A stretch of 6,556 bases of DNA from an uncultured Aquincola sp. (GCA_937883885.1 CAKZXL010000876.1:1-6556); one strand, 5' to 3'. Numbered from the stretch's first letter, positions 1 through 6,477 are shown. Numbers and translations are program-made. The notes: generated from the sequence alone by a model not told the origin.

Positions 1-49
1 CGTGCAGAAGAAGCTGACGTCCACCGCCGCCGTGCGCGTCATCAAGTGA
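1..49 (+). CDS. 3' end of an unrecognised upstream gene (partial)
   Basis: Only the last 15 codons and a TGA stop (47-49) are visible. Read from base 2 the peptide is VQKKLTSTAAVRVIK. It is basic and shows no PEP-CTERM or other recognisable C-terminal motif, so no function is proposed. Its stop overlaps the GAGG ribosome binding site of the next gene, and only 8 bases separate the two coding regions. The two genes may therefore be co-transcribed. The reading frame is inferred from this tight junction; with so little sequence it could also be a chance open frame. Confidence 0.5.
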   Translation, partial: VQKKLTSTAAVRVIK

Positions 50-51
50 GG
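48..51 (+). promoter_or_regulatory. Ribosome binding site (GAGG) that decides the start at 58
   Basis: GAGG lies 6 bases before ATG 58, which is good spacing. An in-frame GTG at 46 would have no ribosome binding site at the right distance and would overlap the upstream stop, so ATG 58 is preferred. Confidence 0.65.
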
Positions 52-57
52 TCCGTG

Positions 58-777
58 ATGATCCGACGTTTGAACCTGAGCGCCCGCCTGCGGGCGGTGC
101 CGGCGGCAGTGCTGCTGGCGGCCCTGGCGGCCACTGGCTCGGCGCACGCCGCCATCCCGTTCTTCGGCACGCAGGTGGACACCAGCGCCGTGGCCGCGGC
201 CGACGGCGCGGCGCCCGAAGCCGACTGGCAGATGGACGTGGAGACCGTGTCGGCCCAGGCCGCTTCGGTCGGCGACGTGCATGTGGCCACCGCCGGTGCC
301 TTCGCGGGGCCGGGCCTGCTGACCGTGTCGGCCGACGTGTCGGCCGGTGCGCTGAGTCATGCGGTGGCCAGCGCGCACTTCAGCGGCTCCTTCCTCAGCA
401 CAGGCACCGTGAGCCTGAGCCTGGACTACAACCCGGTCACGTTCTCCGACGGGTCGGGCGCAGCGGCCACCTCGCTGTTCGTCTCGCTCAGCAACGGCGG
501 CACCACGCTGTTCGAGGACTATGTGCAAGGCCCGTGGAGCTTCAGCTACACGCCGGTGGCTGGCAGCACCAGCGTGCTGGACCTCACCTTGTCCAGCGAG
601 GTCACCGCCGCCTTTCTGAGCCCCGGCACCGGCAATGCCAGCGCCTTCGGCTCGGTGGCCATCATGGGCGCGGTGCCCGAGGCTTCCACCTGGCTGATGT
701 TCTCGCTGGGCCTGGCTGGCATGGCGGCCTTCGGCCGGCGGCGCAGCCAACAACGGGTTGAAGAGGTGGCGGCATGA
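58..777 (+). CDS. PEP-CTERM sorting domain protein with variant VPEAST motif
   Basis: This is a 239-residue exported protein of unknown specific function. Residues 1-31 are a Sec-type signal peptide: a basic start (MIRR), a hydrophobic core at about 13-26, and a likely cleavage after GSAHA. The body (about 32-200) is rich in Ala, Ser, Gly, Thr and Val, has no cysteine, and alternates like a beta-sandwich. The C-terminus has the three-part PEP-CTERM layout: VPEAST (206-211), a hydrophobic segment (about 212-226) and a basic RRR (227-229). In this family an exosortase recognises the segment and handles the protein at the cell envelope. Two details are odd. The usual second proline (VPEP) is Ala, and ten further residues (SQQRVEEVAA) follow the arginines. 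The stop overlaps the next start as ATGA, suggesting translational coupling. I do not recognise a named domain in the body. The sorting signal is fairly sure and the function unknown. Confidence 0.85.
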   Translation: MIRRLNLSARLRAVPAAVLLAALAATGSAHAAIPFFGTQVDTSAVAAADGAAPEADWQMDVETVSAQAASVGDVHVATAGAFAGPGLLTVSADVSAGALSHAVASAHFSGSFLSTGTVSLSLDYNPVTFSDGSGAAATSLFVSLSNGGTTLFEDYVQGPWSFSYTPVAGSTSVLDLTLSSEVTAAFLSPGTGNASAFGSVAIMGAVPEASTWLMFSLGLAGMAAFGRRRSQQRVEEVAA

Positions 778-1721
778 GCCGCGGCTTCTGCACCCAGCTG
801 GCAGCGCTGGCGCTGCTGGTGGCGGCCGGCGCGCCAGGCAGCGCGCAGGCGGCAGCCACCGTCACGCCGCTGGCCGACACCGGCAGCGACGCGGCCAGCA
901 GCCTGGTCAACGCGCTGCTGGCGGCGCAACCGGGCCTGTCGGTGGTGGCTGGCTCGGCCAGCTACAGCGGCCAGGCCTCGGCCTCGGGCCTGTTTGCCAA
1001 CGGCGGACTGGGCGCCAACGGCCTGGGCATCGACAGCGGCGTGGTGTTGACGACGGGCGATGCCCGCTTCATCGGCAGCAGCGCCGCCTTCGCGGGCGAC
1101 GCCGCCAACCAGAGCGGCACCTACACCGCCGGCGTGGGCAATGCGCTGACGCCCAACACCAGCGGTGGTCATGCGCTGTTCTCGTCGCTGACCAACGAGC
1201 CCACCTTCAACGCCTCGGTGCTCAGCTTCAGCTTTGTGCCGCAGTACGCGCGGCTGAGCCTGCGCTTCGTGTTCGCTTCCGAGGACTACAACGACCTGGT
1301 CAACAGCGGCTTTCCGACCGACGTGTTCGGCGTCTTCGTCAACGGCGCGAACCAGGCGCTGCTGCCCGGCACGCAGCTGGCCATCTCGGCCTCGACGGTG
1401 AACTGCGGCGGCCCGACTTCGGGCCCCGCCGGCGGGATGGGCGGCACCTGCGGCCTGTACCGCGACAACGCGCCGTTCTACGACGCCATCGACACCGAAC
1501 TGGACGGCATGACGGTGGTGATGGACCTGCAGATGACGGTGAACGCGGGGCAGGTGAACACCTTGTCCATCGGCATTGCCGACACGCTGGACACGGTGGG
1601 CGATTCGGCCGTGCTGCTGGCCGCCGGCAGCGTGGCCGCGGTGCCCGAGCCCGGCACCTGGGCCCTGATGCTGGGCGGCGTGGCCGCCCTGGGCGTGGCC
1701 GCGCGCCGCCGCCGCGCCTGA
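774..1721 (+). CDS. Choice-anchor L domain protein with PEP-CTERM anchor
   Basis: This is a 315-residue exported protein. Residues 1-26 form a signal peptide with likely cleavage after GSAQA. The mature protein fits the choice-anchor L family. It opens with a segment on non-accumulated 'Ala-Leu-Leu' repeats and GIDSGVVLTTGDA (85-97). The family's most recognisable block follows, FVFASEDYNDLV (165-176) and DVFGVFVNG (183-191), and then a late block with LSIGIADTLDTVGDSAVLLAAGS (split: LSIGIADTLD at 264-273, GDSAVLLAAGS at 276-286). The C-terminus is a textbook PEP-CTERM: VPEPGTW (290-296), a hydrophobic stretch to about 310, then RRRR (311-314). Cys211 and Cys226 flank a Gly/Pro-rich loop and could form a disulfide in the periplasm. 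Choice-anchor L is a domain defined by sharing alternative surface-anchoring signals; its ligand is not known. The start is ATG 774, preceded at 7 bases by an AGAGG-like site and overlapping the previous gene by 4 bases. A 24-base gap leads to the next gene. Confidence 0.9.
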   Translation: MSRGFCTQLAALALLVAAGAPGSAQAAATVTPLADTGSDAASSLVNALLAAQPGLSVVAGSASYSGQASASGLFANGGLGANGLGIDSGVVLTTGDARFIGSSAAFAGDAANQSGTYTAGVGNALTPNTSGGHALFSSLTNEPTFNASVLSFSFVPQYARLSLRFVFASEDYNDLVNSGFPTDVFGVFVNGANQALLPGTQLAISASTVNCGGPTSGPAGGMGGTCGLYRDNAPFYDAIDTELDGMTVVMDLQMTVNAGQVNTLSIGIADTLDTVGDSAVLLAAGSVAAVPEPGTWALMLGGVAALGVAARRRRA

Positions 1722-1731
1722 CTCACAACAC

Positions 1732-1737
1732 AAGGAG
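1732..1737 (+). promoter_or_regulatory. Ribosome binding site (AAGGAG)
   Basis: A near-perfect Shine-Dalgarno sequence lies 8 bases before ATG 1746, in the 24-base gap after the choice-anchor L gene. It fixes the start of the isomerase-like gene so that the twin-arginine signal is at the very N-terminus. The short gap contains no visible promoter or terminator. Confidence 0.75.
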
Positions 1738-1745
1738 ACGAGCAC

Positions 1746-2867
1746 ATGGACAGAAGAGACTTCCTCTCGGGTGCCAGCGTGGCCGCGGCCGCGCTGGTGG
1801 CCAAGGACACCTTGTTCGCCACCCCGGCGATGGCCCAGGCCGCGCCGGGCCAGCAGCTGGTGACGCAGATCTGGTCGCGCCACCTGCAATGGGTGGCCAC
1901 CCAGGCCCAGCAGGTGGCCGACCCCTACGGCACCGGCGTCAAGGTGGGTGAAGCCGCCCGCGCCGCCGGCTATGCGGCGGTGGACCTGACGGTGCGCAAC
2001 GACGGCCATGTGCACCCGGCCAACGTGGCCACGCACCTGCCGGCCATGCTCAGCGGCATCCGCAGCACCGGCGCGATTTGCGACCACATCGGCGTGAACT
2101 TCGCGCCGCCGGCCGACCCGGCCAACACCGCCTGGATCGCCAGCCAGTCGGTGCATGAAATCCTGTCGGTGGCCGGTGCGCACGGCATCCGCAAGTACCG
2201 CTTCAACAACTCGGGCGCGGTGAGCTTCGGCAACAACACCTTCGGTGCGCAGATTACTTCGCTGCTGGACGGCGTGCGCCTCAACCACCGCCGGCTGGCC
2301 GCCATCAACGCCCAGTACGGCAACCTGTGCGGCGTGGCGCACACCCATGCGTCCAACGTCGGCGTCACGGTGTACGACTATGCGTACGCCATGCAGGGCA
2401 TCTCGCCCGACCTCATCGGCATCAACCTGGCCATCGGCCACACCGCCTCGGCGGCACCGGGCACCCTATGGCAGCTGGAGATGCGGCGCAACATGCCCAA
2501 TATCCGCTGCGTGGCGGTGGAAGACCTGGCCGCCACGGTGGACCCGCAGACCGGCGCGCTGAGCATCGGCCGCGTGCAACCACCGGGCGCCACCGGGGCG
2601 GGTGGCGGCGTGATCAACTGGACCACCTTCTATTCGCTGCTGCGCCTGGGCGGCTACAGCGGCGCGGTGGAGTCGCAGATCGAGTACCGCATTGCCGGGG
2701 CCGATGGCAACCTGGTGAGCCTGAACAGCGCCTTCTTCGCCGACAACGCGCAGTTCACCTCGGGCAACCTCACGCCCGCGTTGATGATCGCTGCCATGCG
2801 CAAGGACTCGGACTTCATCCGCGCCCGTGCGGTGGCGGGCGGCTGGTCGGCCGGGCAGGTGCTGTAA
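1746..2867 (+). CDS. Tat-exported sugar phosphate isomerase/epimerase-like TIM-barrel protein
   Basis: This is a 373-residue protein. The N-terminus MDRRDFLSGAS is a twin-arginine signal (Arg3-Arg4, then FLSG), followed by an Ala-rich hydrophobic stretch and likely cleavage after ATPAMA (residue 30). It should therefore be exported folded to the periplasm. The rest resembles the xylose-isomerase-like TIM-barrel superfamily (AP_endonuc_2, PF01261): GYAAVDLTVRNDGHVHP (75-91) near the first strand, VAHTHAS (197-203), IGINLAIGH (224-232), VAVEDL (256-261), GGGVINWTTF (286-295) and the closing YSGAVESQIEY (304-314). Compared from memory with relatives, His199/His201, His232 and Glu313 are kept. 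The Asp usually three residues before His232 is Ala229, and the Lys of the common KDF motif is Glu259. The barrel may thus bind metal differently or act as a binding protein. Substrate unknown. The next gene follows after 6 bases, arguing for one transcript with the oxygenase and TRAP genes. Confidence 0.82.
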   Translation: MDRRDFLSGASVAAAALVAKDTLFATPAMAQAAPGQQLVTQIWSRHLQWVATQAQQVADPYGTGVKVGEAARAAGYAAVDLTVRNDGHVHPANVATHLPAMLSGIRSTGAICDHIGVNFAPPADPANTAWIASQSVHEILSVAGAHGIRKYRFNNSGAVSFGNNTFGAQITSLLDGVRLNHRRLAAINAQYGNLCGVAHTHASNVGVTVYDYAYAMQGISPDLIGINLAIGHTASAAPGTLWQLEMRRNMPNIRCVAVEDLAATVDPQTGALSIGRVQPPGATGAGGGVINWTTFYSLLRLGGYSGAVESQIEYRIAGADGNLVSLNSAFFADNAQFTSGNLTPALMIAAMRKDSDFIRARAVAGGWSAGQVL

Positions 2868-2873
2868 CCCGCC

Positions 2874-3497
2874 ATGGACGAGGTGTTCGGCCTCTTTCCC
2901 ACGCCGGTGCTGCGCGCCGGCGGCGCGGTGCCGCCCGCGCTGGTGGCCGAGCTGGCGGCGCACTTCGATGCGGCGCCGGCCGAGCCCAATGCCGCCAGCG
3001 ACCAGCTGGTGCACACCCGCCTGCTGCGGCCCGACGACAGCCCGCTGCTGCCGCAGCTGGTGGCGCTGCTCACACCCAAGATCGAGGACATGGGCGCGCT
3101 GATGTTCGGCCAGCGCCTGGGCTGGGCCATCAAGGAGATGTGGGTCAACCGCATGGGGCAGGGCGGCCACCAGGCCATGCACCACCATGCCAACAGCTTC
3201 GTCTCGGGCGTGCTCTACCTCACCGAGGTGGACGCTGCCGCGCAGACGGTGTTCAGCAAGCCGGTGGGCGGCACCGAGTTCGTGTTCCGCCACCAGCATG
3301 CACAGGTGTCGTCCACGCCCTTCAATGCCGACCGCTGGGTGTGCCCGGCCACCGCACCCGGCGACCTGCTGCTGTTTCCCAGCTACCTGCTGCATGCGGT
3401 GCCGCCCAATCCGGGCGGGCGCCGCATCACCTTGTCCTTCAACGCGATCCCGGGCGGGCTGGACGCCTGGGGCTACGCCATCCGCTTCGGCGCCTGA
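2874..3497 (+). CDS. Putative 2OG-Fe(II) oxygenase (TIGR02466 / PF13759-like)
   Basis: This is a 207-residue protein without signal peptide or membrane segment, so probably cytosolic. It matches the small double-stranded beta-helix family annotated as putative 2OG-Fe(II) oxygenase. The opening LFPTPVLR (7-14) is the usual FPTP-type start. MWVNRMGQGGHQAMHHHANSF is centred on His103-His105, followed by SGVLYL (111-116), which gives the proximal iron-ligand region. A distal His174 sits in FPSYLLHAVPPN (168-179), and Arg183/Arg184 in RRITLSFN (183-190) would bind 2-oxoglutarate. Members are expected to oxidise a substrate with O2 while turning 2-oxoglutarate into succinate and CO2, but few if any have a known substrate. 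The length is normal for the family. The start is ATG 2874, six bases after the preceding stop; no strong ribosome binding site is visible, so expression may depend on coupling to the upstream gene. TRAP permease genes follow after 12 bases. Confidence 0.85.
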   Translation: MDEVFGLFPTPVLRAGGAVPPALVAELAAHFDAAPAEPNAASDQLVHTRLLRPDDSPLLPQLVALLTPKIEDMGALMFGQRLGWAIKEMWVNRMGQGGHQAMHHHANSFVSGVLYLTEVDAAAQTVFSKPVGGTEFVFRHQHAQVSSTPFNADRWVCPATAPGDLLLFPSYLLHAVPPNPGGRRITLSFNAIPGGLDAWGYAIRFGA

Positions 3498-3509
3498 GAC
3501 CTTTTGTTC

Positions 3510-4019
3510 ATGAAGTCCCTGTTCCATGTCTATTGCAAGGCCCTCGAAGCCCTGCTGGTGCTGGCGCTGGCCGTGATGGTGCTGCTGGTGTTCGGCAACG
3601 TGGTGCTGCGCTATGCCTTCAACTCCGGCATCACGGTGTCGGAAGAAGTCTCGCGCTGGCTCTTCATCTGGCTGACCTTCCTGGGCGCGGTGGTGGCGCT
3701 GCACGAGCACCGCCACCTGGGCACCGACATGCTGCTGGCCCGCCTGGGCCCCGGTGCGCGCCGCGCCTGCATGGTGGTGGCCCAGCTGCTGATGCTGGCC
3801 GTGTGCGTGCTGCTGCTGCAGGGCGCACTCACGCAGATGCGCATCAACTGGACGGTGGAGGCCCCTTCCACCGGCGCGCCGATGGCCATCGTCTACATCG
3901 CCGCCGTGGTGTTTGCGGCTTCGGCGCTGCCGATGCTGCTGGTGGACCTGCTGGCCCTGTTCAAGCCCACCGCCGCTGGCGCGGAGCCCCTGCGCATGAC
4001 GGCCGAGGAGCAGGCATGA
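3510..4019 (+). CDS. TRAP transporter small permease (DctQ family)
   Basis: This is a 169-residue inner-membrane protein with four predicted helices (about 12-32, 48-65, 87-107, 124-148), the standard DctQ topology (PF04290). Family signatures are FGNVVLRYAFN (28-38), SEEVSRWLFIWLTFLGA in the second helix region (44-60) and the HEHRHLGTD loop (66-73). In tripartite ATP-independent periplasmic transporters this subunit partners the large permease and supports docking of the solute-binding protein. The start is taken as ATG 3510; a TTG at 3504 is in frame and would add only two residues. Neither has a convincing ribosome binding site: a weak GAG lies at 3496-3498. The stop overlaps the start of the large permease as ATGA, so the two membrane subunits are translationally coupled. 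The name DctQ indicates the family only; a C4-dicarboxylate substrate is not implied. Confidence 0.92.
   Translation: MKSLFHVYCKALEALLVLALAVMVLLVFGNVVLRYAFNSGITVSEEVSRWLFIWLTFLGAVVALHEHRHLGTDMLLARLGPGARRACMVVAQLLMLAVCVLLLQGALTQMRINWTVEAPSTGAPMAIVYIAAVVFAASALPMLLVDLLALFKPTAAGAEPLRMTAEEQA
4007..4010 (+). promoter_or_regulatory. Ribosome binding site inside the small permease gene
   Basis: GAGGAG (4005-4010) ends 5 bases before ATG 4016. It fixes the start of the large permease well downstream of the long upstream open frame, and explains how the second of two overlapping genes is initiated. Confidence 0.7.
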
Positions 4020-5293
4020 CGATCACCGTCTTCCTCGGGTCGCTGCTCGGGGCCATGGCCCTGGGCGTGCCCATCGCCTTTGCGCTGCTGCTGTGCGGCG
4101 TGGCGCTGATGTGGCACCTGGACCTGTTCGATACCCAGATCCTGGCGCAGAACCTGGTGAGCGGGGCTGACAGCTTTCCGCTGCTGGCGGTGCCCTTCTT
4201 CATGCTGGCCGGCGAGATCATGAACGTGGGCGGGCTGTCGCGGCGCATCGTCAACCTGGCGCTCACGCTGGTGGGCCATGTGCGTGGCGGCCTCGGCTAC
4301 GTGACCATCATGGCCGCCTGCCTGATGGCCGCGCTGTCGGGCTCGGCGGTGGCCGATGCGGCGGCGCTGGCCGCGCTGCTGCTGCCGATGATGGTGGCCG
4401 CCGGCCACGACAAGGCGCGTTCGGCGGGGCTGATCGCCTCGGCCGGCATCATCGCGCCGGTCATTCCGCCGTCCATCGGCTTCGTCATCTTCGGGGTGGC
4501 GGCCAATGTGTCGATCAGCAAGCTGTTCATGGCCGGCATCGCGCCGGGGGTGATGCTGGGTGCGGCGCTGTGGTTCACCTGGTGGTGGGTGGCGCGGCGT
4601 GAGCAGCTCACCCCGCCGCCGCGCCGCAGCCGCGGCGAGGTGCTGGCCGCGCTGCGCGAAGCCTCCTGGGCGCTGGTGCTGCCGGTGATCGTGGTGGTGG
4701 GCTTGAAGATGGGCGTCTTCACGCCCACCGAGGCCGCGGTGGTGGCCGCGGTGTATGCGCTGGTGGTGGCCACCTGCGTGTACCGCGAGCTGCCTTTCAA
4801 CCGGCTGTATGCGGTGTTCGTGGATGCCGCCAAGACCAGCGCGGTGGTGATGTTCCTGGTGGCCGCGGCCATGGTCAGCGCCTGGCTGATCACGGTGGCG
4901 GGCCTGCCGGCGCTGGTGGTGGGGCTGCTGGAGCCCTTCATGGGCAACCAGACGCTGCTGCTCGTGGCCATCATGCTGCTGGTGTTCTTCGTGGGCACCG
5001 CGATGGACATGACGCCCACCATCCTGATCCTGACGCCGGTGCTGATGCCGGTGATCAAGCAGGCCGGCATCGACCCGGTGTACTTCGGCGTGCTGTTCAT
5101 GATCAACAACGCCATCGGCCTGATCACCCCGCCGGTGGGCGCGGTGCTCAACACCGTGGCCGGCGTGGGCAAGGTCGGCATGGACGAGGTCACCCGCGGC
5201 GTGCTGCCCTTTTTGACCGCGCAGTTCGCGCTGCTGATGCTGATGGTGCTGTTCCCGGCACTGGTGATGGTGCCGGCCAGCTGGTTCTACTAG
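4016..5293 (+). CDS. TRAP transporter large permease (DctM family)
   Basis: This is a 425-residue, very hydrophobic inner-membrane protein, the typical length for DctM (PF06808, TIGR00786), with roughly a dozen membrane segments. It is the ion-coupled transport channel of the TRAP system, moving the solute handed over by the binding protein using a sodium or proton gradient. Recognisable family blocks are VPFFMLAGEIM (59-69), SGSAVADAAALAALLLP (108-124), APVIPPSIGFVIFG (147-160), FTPTEAA (235-241), DMTPTILILTPVLMPV (331-346) and the repeat-related GLITPPVGAVLNTV (368-381). The two proline-rich PPS/PPV blocks are the pseudo-symmetric helical hairpins that form the transport site. The open frame continues far upstream of 4016, but the start is placed at ATG 4016 because of the ribosome binding site, the 4-base overlap with the small permease gene and the family's N-terminus. 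No terminator is evident after the TAG stop. Confidence 0.95.
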   Translation: MTITVFLGSLLGAMALGVPIAFALLLCGVALMWHLDLFDTQILAQNLVSGADSFPLLAVPFFMLAGEIMNVGGLSRRIVNLALTLVGHVRGGLGYVTIMAACLMAALSGSAVADAAALAALLLPMMVAAGHDKARSAGLIASAGIIAPVIPPSIGFVIFGVAANVSISKLFMAGIAPGVMLGAALWFTWWWVARREQLTPPPRRSRGEVLAALREASWALVLPVIVVVGLKMGVFTPTEAAVVAAVYALVVATCVYRELPFNRLYAVFVDAAKTSAVVMFLVAAAMVSAWLITVAGLPALVVGLLEPFMGNQTLLLVAIMLLVFFVGTAMDMTPTILILTPVLMPVIKQAGIDPVYFGVLFMINNAIGLITPPVGAVLNTVAGVGKVGMDEVTRGVLPFLTAQFALLMLMVLFPALVMVPASWFY

Positions 5294-5327
5294 GCGCCGC
5301 CCACCCCGCACCACGGACTGCACACCT

Positions 5328-5340
5328 TTCAACTTTTGAA
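5328..5340. repeat. Small inverted repeat TTCAA-N3-TTGAA
   Basis: TTCAA (5328-5332) and TTGAA (5336-5340) are inverted around CTT. It resembles a half-site pair for a regulator, upstream of the binding-protein gene. Five-base arms are short enough to occur by chance. Confidence 0.3.
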
Positions 5341-5360
5341 CGCTTTCTCGGCTTTGAACG
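5335..5360 (+). repeat. Direct repeat of TTTGAACG, 18 bases apart
   Basis: TTTGAACG occurs at 5335-5342 and again at 5353-5360. ACCTTTCA is also repeated at 5324-5331 and 5382-5389. These repeats sit in the otherwise featureless leader before the solute-binding protein gene and could be regulator contacts. The 18-base period is not a whole number of helical turns, which weakens that reading. Confidence 0.3.
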
Positions 5361-5441
5361 GCTGGGGCGGCTTCTCTGGCAACCTTTCATCGGCCGGCAA
5401 GCGCTGGACCGCACACACAACCAACCACCCTGGGGACACAC

Positions 5442-6467
5442 ATGGGCAAGCACATCTCTTACACGCTGAAGGCCGGCCTGGCCACGCTGGGCCTGGCCTT
5501 GCTGGCCGGCGGCGCCGCGCAGGCGCAGGACATCAGGGAGCGCAACCTGCGCTTTGCCTTCAGCCTGGCCAAGGACCACCCGCTGGGCCTGGGTGCGCAG
5601 AAGTTCGCCGATGCCGTGGCCGCCAAAAGCGGCGGCAAGATGAAGGTCAGCCTGTTCCCGAACGCCGTGTTGGGCAGCGACCAGCAGAACCTGTCGGCCG
5701 TGCGCGGCGGCACGCTGGACTTCACCTCCATGGCCACCGGCATCGTCGCCTCGCTGGACAAGCAGTTCATGGTGTTCGACCTGCCGTTCCTGTTCAACGA
5801 CGCGAAGGAAGCCTACGCCGTGACCGACGGCGCCGTGGCCACCCGGCTGCTCGACGGGCTGCAGGCGCACGGCCTGGTGGGCCTGGGCATCTGGGACCTG
5901 GGTTTCCGCAACATGACCAACAGCAAGCGCCCCATCGTGCGTGCCGAGGACATGCAGGGCCTGAAGATGCGGGTCATCAGCTCGCCGATCTTCATCGACC
6001 TGTTCACCACCCTGGGTGCCAACCCGCTGCCCATGACCTTCGGCGAGGTGTATGGCGCGCTGGAGTCCAAGGCCATCGACGGCCAGGACAACCCGGTGGC
6101 GGTGATCGAGTCGGCCAAGTTCGCCGAGGTGCAGAAGTTCCTGTCCATCACCCGACATGTCTATACAGGCATGCCGTTCATGATGAGCAAGAAGACCTGG
6201 GACGGCATGTCGGCCGACGAGCGCAAGGTGATCCGCGACGCCGCGGTGGAAGCCAAGACCGAAGAACGCCGCCTGACCCAGCAGAAGGAAGCCCAGGCGG
6301 TGGACGCGCTGCGCAAGACCATGCAGGTGAATGAGGTGAGCGAGGCCGAGATGGTGCGCTGGCGCGCCAAGGTGCAGCCGGTGGTCGATAAGTTCAGCCG
6401 CGAGATCGGCGAAGGCGTGGTCAAGGACGTGAACGCCGAACTGACCCGCATGCGCGGCGCCAAGTAA
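5442..6467 (+). CDS. TRAP transporter solute-binding protein (DctP family)
   Basis: This is a 341-residue periplasmic protein (PF03480, TIGR00787 type) that captures the solute and delivers it to the QM permease. Residues 1-28 are a Sec signal peptide with likely cleavage after AQA28. The family pattern is clear: RFAFSLAKDHPLGLGAQKFAD (split: RFAFSLAKDHPL at 37-48, GAQKFAD at 51-57), VSLFPNAVLGSDQQ (69-82), FDLPFLF (112-118), GFRNMTNSKRPI (154-165), MQGLKMRV (171-178), GEVYGALESKAIDGQDNP (201-218) and the final helices with KFSREIGEG. Arg177 in KMRV is the position that normally forms a salt bridge with a substrate carboxylate, Arg156 is a second conserved arginine, and Asn217 in GQDNP is usual in the family. 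This supports an organic acid as solute, though the exact compound cannot be read. The start ATG 5442 has a GGGGA site (5432-5436) 5 bases upstream. Length is normal. The next gene begins 10 bases after the stop. Confidence 0.95.
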   Translation: MGKHISYTLKAGLATLGLALLAGGAAQAQDIRERNLRFAFSLAKDHPLGLGAQKFADAVAAKSGGKMKVSLFPNAVLGSDQQNLSAVRGGTLDFTSMATGIVASLDKQFMVFDLPFLFNDAKEAYAVTDGAVATRLLDGLQAHGLVGLGIWDLGFRNMTNSKRPIVRAEDMQGLKMRVISSPIFIDLFTTLGANPLPMTFGEVYGALESKAIDGQDNPVAVIESAKFAEVQKFLSITRHVYTGMPFMMSKKTWDGMSADERKVIRDAAVEAKTEERRLTQQKEAQAVDALRKTMQVNEVSEAEMVRWRAKVQPVVDKFSREIGEGVVKDVNAELTRMRGAK

Positions 6468-6471
6468 GGAG
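6466..6471 (+). promoter_or_regulatory. Ribosome binding site (AAGGAG) for the last, cut gene
   Basis: AAGGAG overlaps the stop of the binding-protein gene and lies 6 bases before ATG 6478. It is the strongest support that a real gene starts there. Confidence 0.7.
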
Positions 6472-6477
6472 CGCCGC

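Larger units (their letters stand above)
5294..5441 (+). other. 148-base gap between the large permease and the solute-binding protein genes
   Basis: This is the only sizeable non-coding stretch in the window. Its middle is less GC-rich than the genes around it and holds short repeats, described separately. I found no hairpin followed by a T-run, so no intrinsic terminator is claimed. I also found no pair of -35/-10 boxes with normal spacing: TTGAAC occurs at 5336-5341 and 5354-5359, but no TATAAT-like box lies about 17 bases further on, and no -24/-12 (sigma-54) site is visible. A separate promoter giving more binding protein than permease is common for TRAP systems, so an unrecognised promoter here is plausible but not shown. 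Confidence 0.5.

Noticed and set aside
46..57. GTG 46 as the start of the first PEP-CTERM gene
   Set aside because: ATG 58 has GAGG at ideal spacing, and GTG 46 would overlap the upstream stop with no ribosome binding site.
1640..1730. GC-rich repeat at the end of the choice-anchor L gene as a terminator
   Set aside because: It is coding sequence for Ala/Arg and is not followed by a T-run.
758..1951. A 397-codon + strand frame overlapping the choice-anchor L gene
   Set aside because: Arg/Gly/Gln-rich product without motifs, whereas the other frame encodes a clear exported domain protein.
546..2441. A 631-codon open frame on the - strand
   Set aside because: Antisense to three well-supported genes; its product is His/Arg/Gly/Val-rich low-complexity sequence without motifs, as expected opposite GC-rich coding DNA.
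3504..3509. TTG 3504 as the start of the small permease
   Set aside because: ATG 3510 is the commoner codon and gives the usual family N-terminus; the difference is only two residues.
2327..5293. A single 988-codon open frame ending with the large permease
   Set aside because: Only the part from 4016 is the permease. The upstream part is Arg/Gly/His/Ala-rich frame-shifted reading of the isomerase, oxygenase and small permease genes, kept open by high GC.
3893..5332. A 479-codon open frame on the - strand
   Set aside because: Antisense shadow of the large permease; the His/Gln/Arg-rich product mirrors hydrophobic codons on the other strand.
5377..5391. TGGCA-type sigma-54 promoter before the binding-protein gene
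   Set aside because: There is no GC at the -12 position at the required distance from GG.
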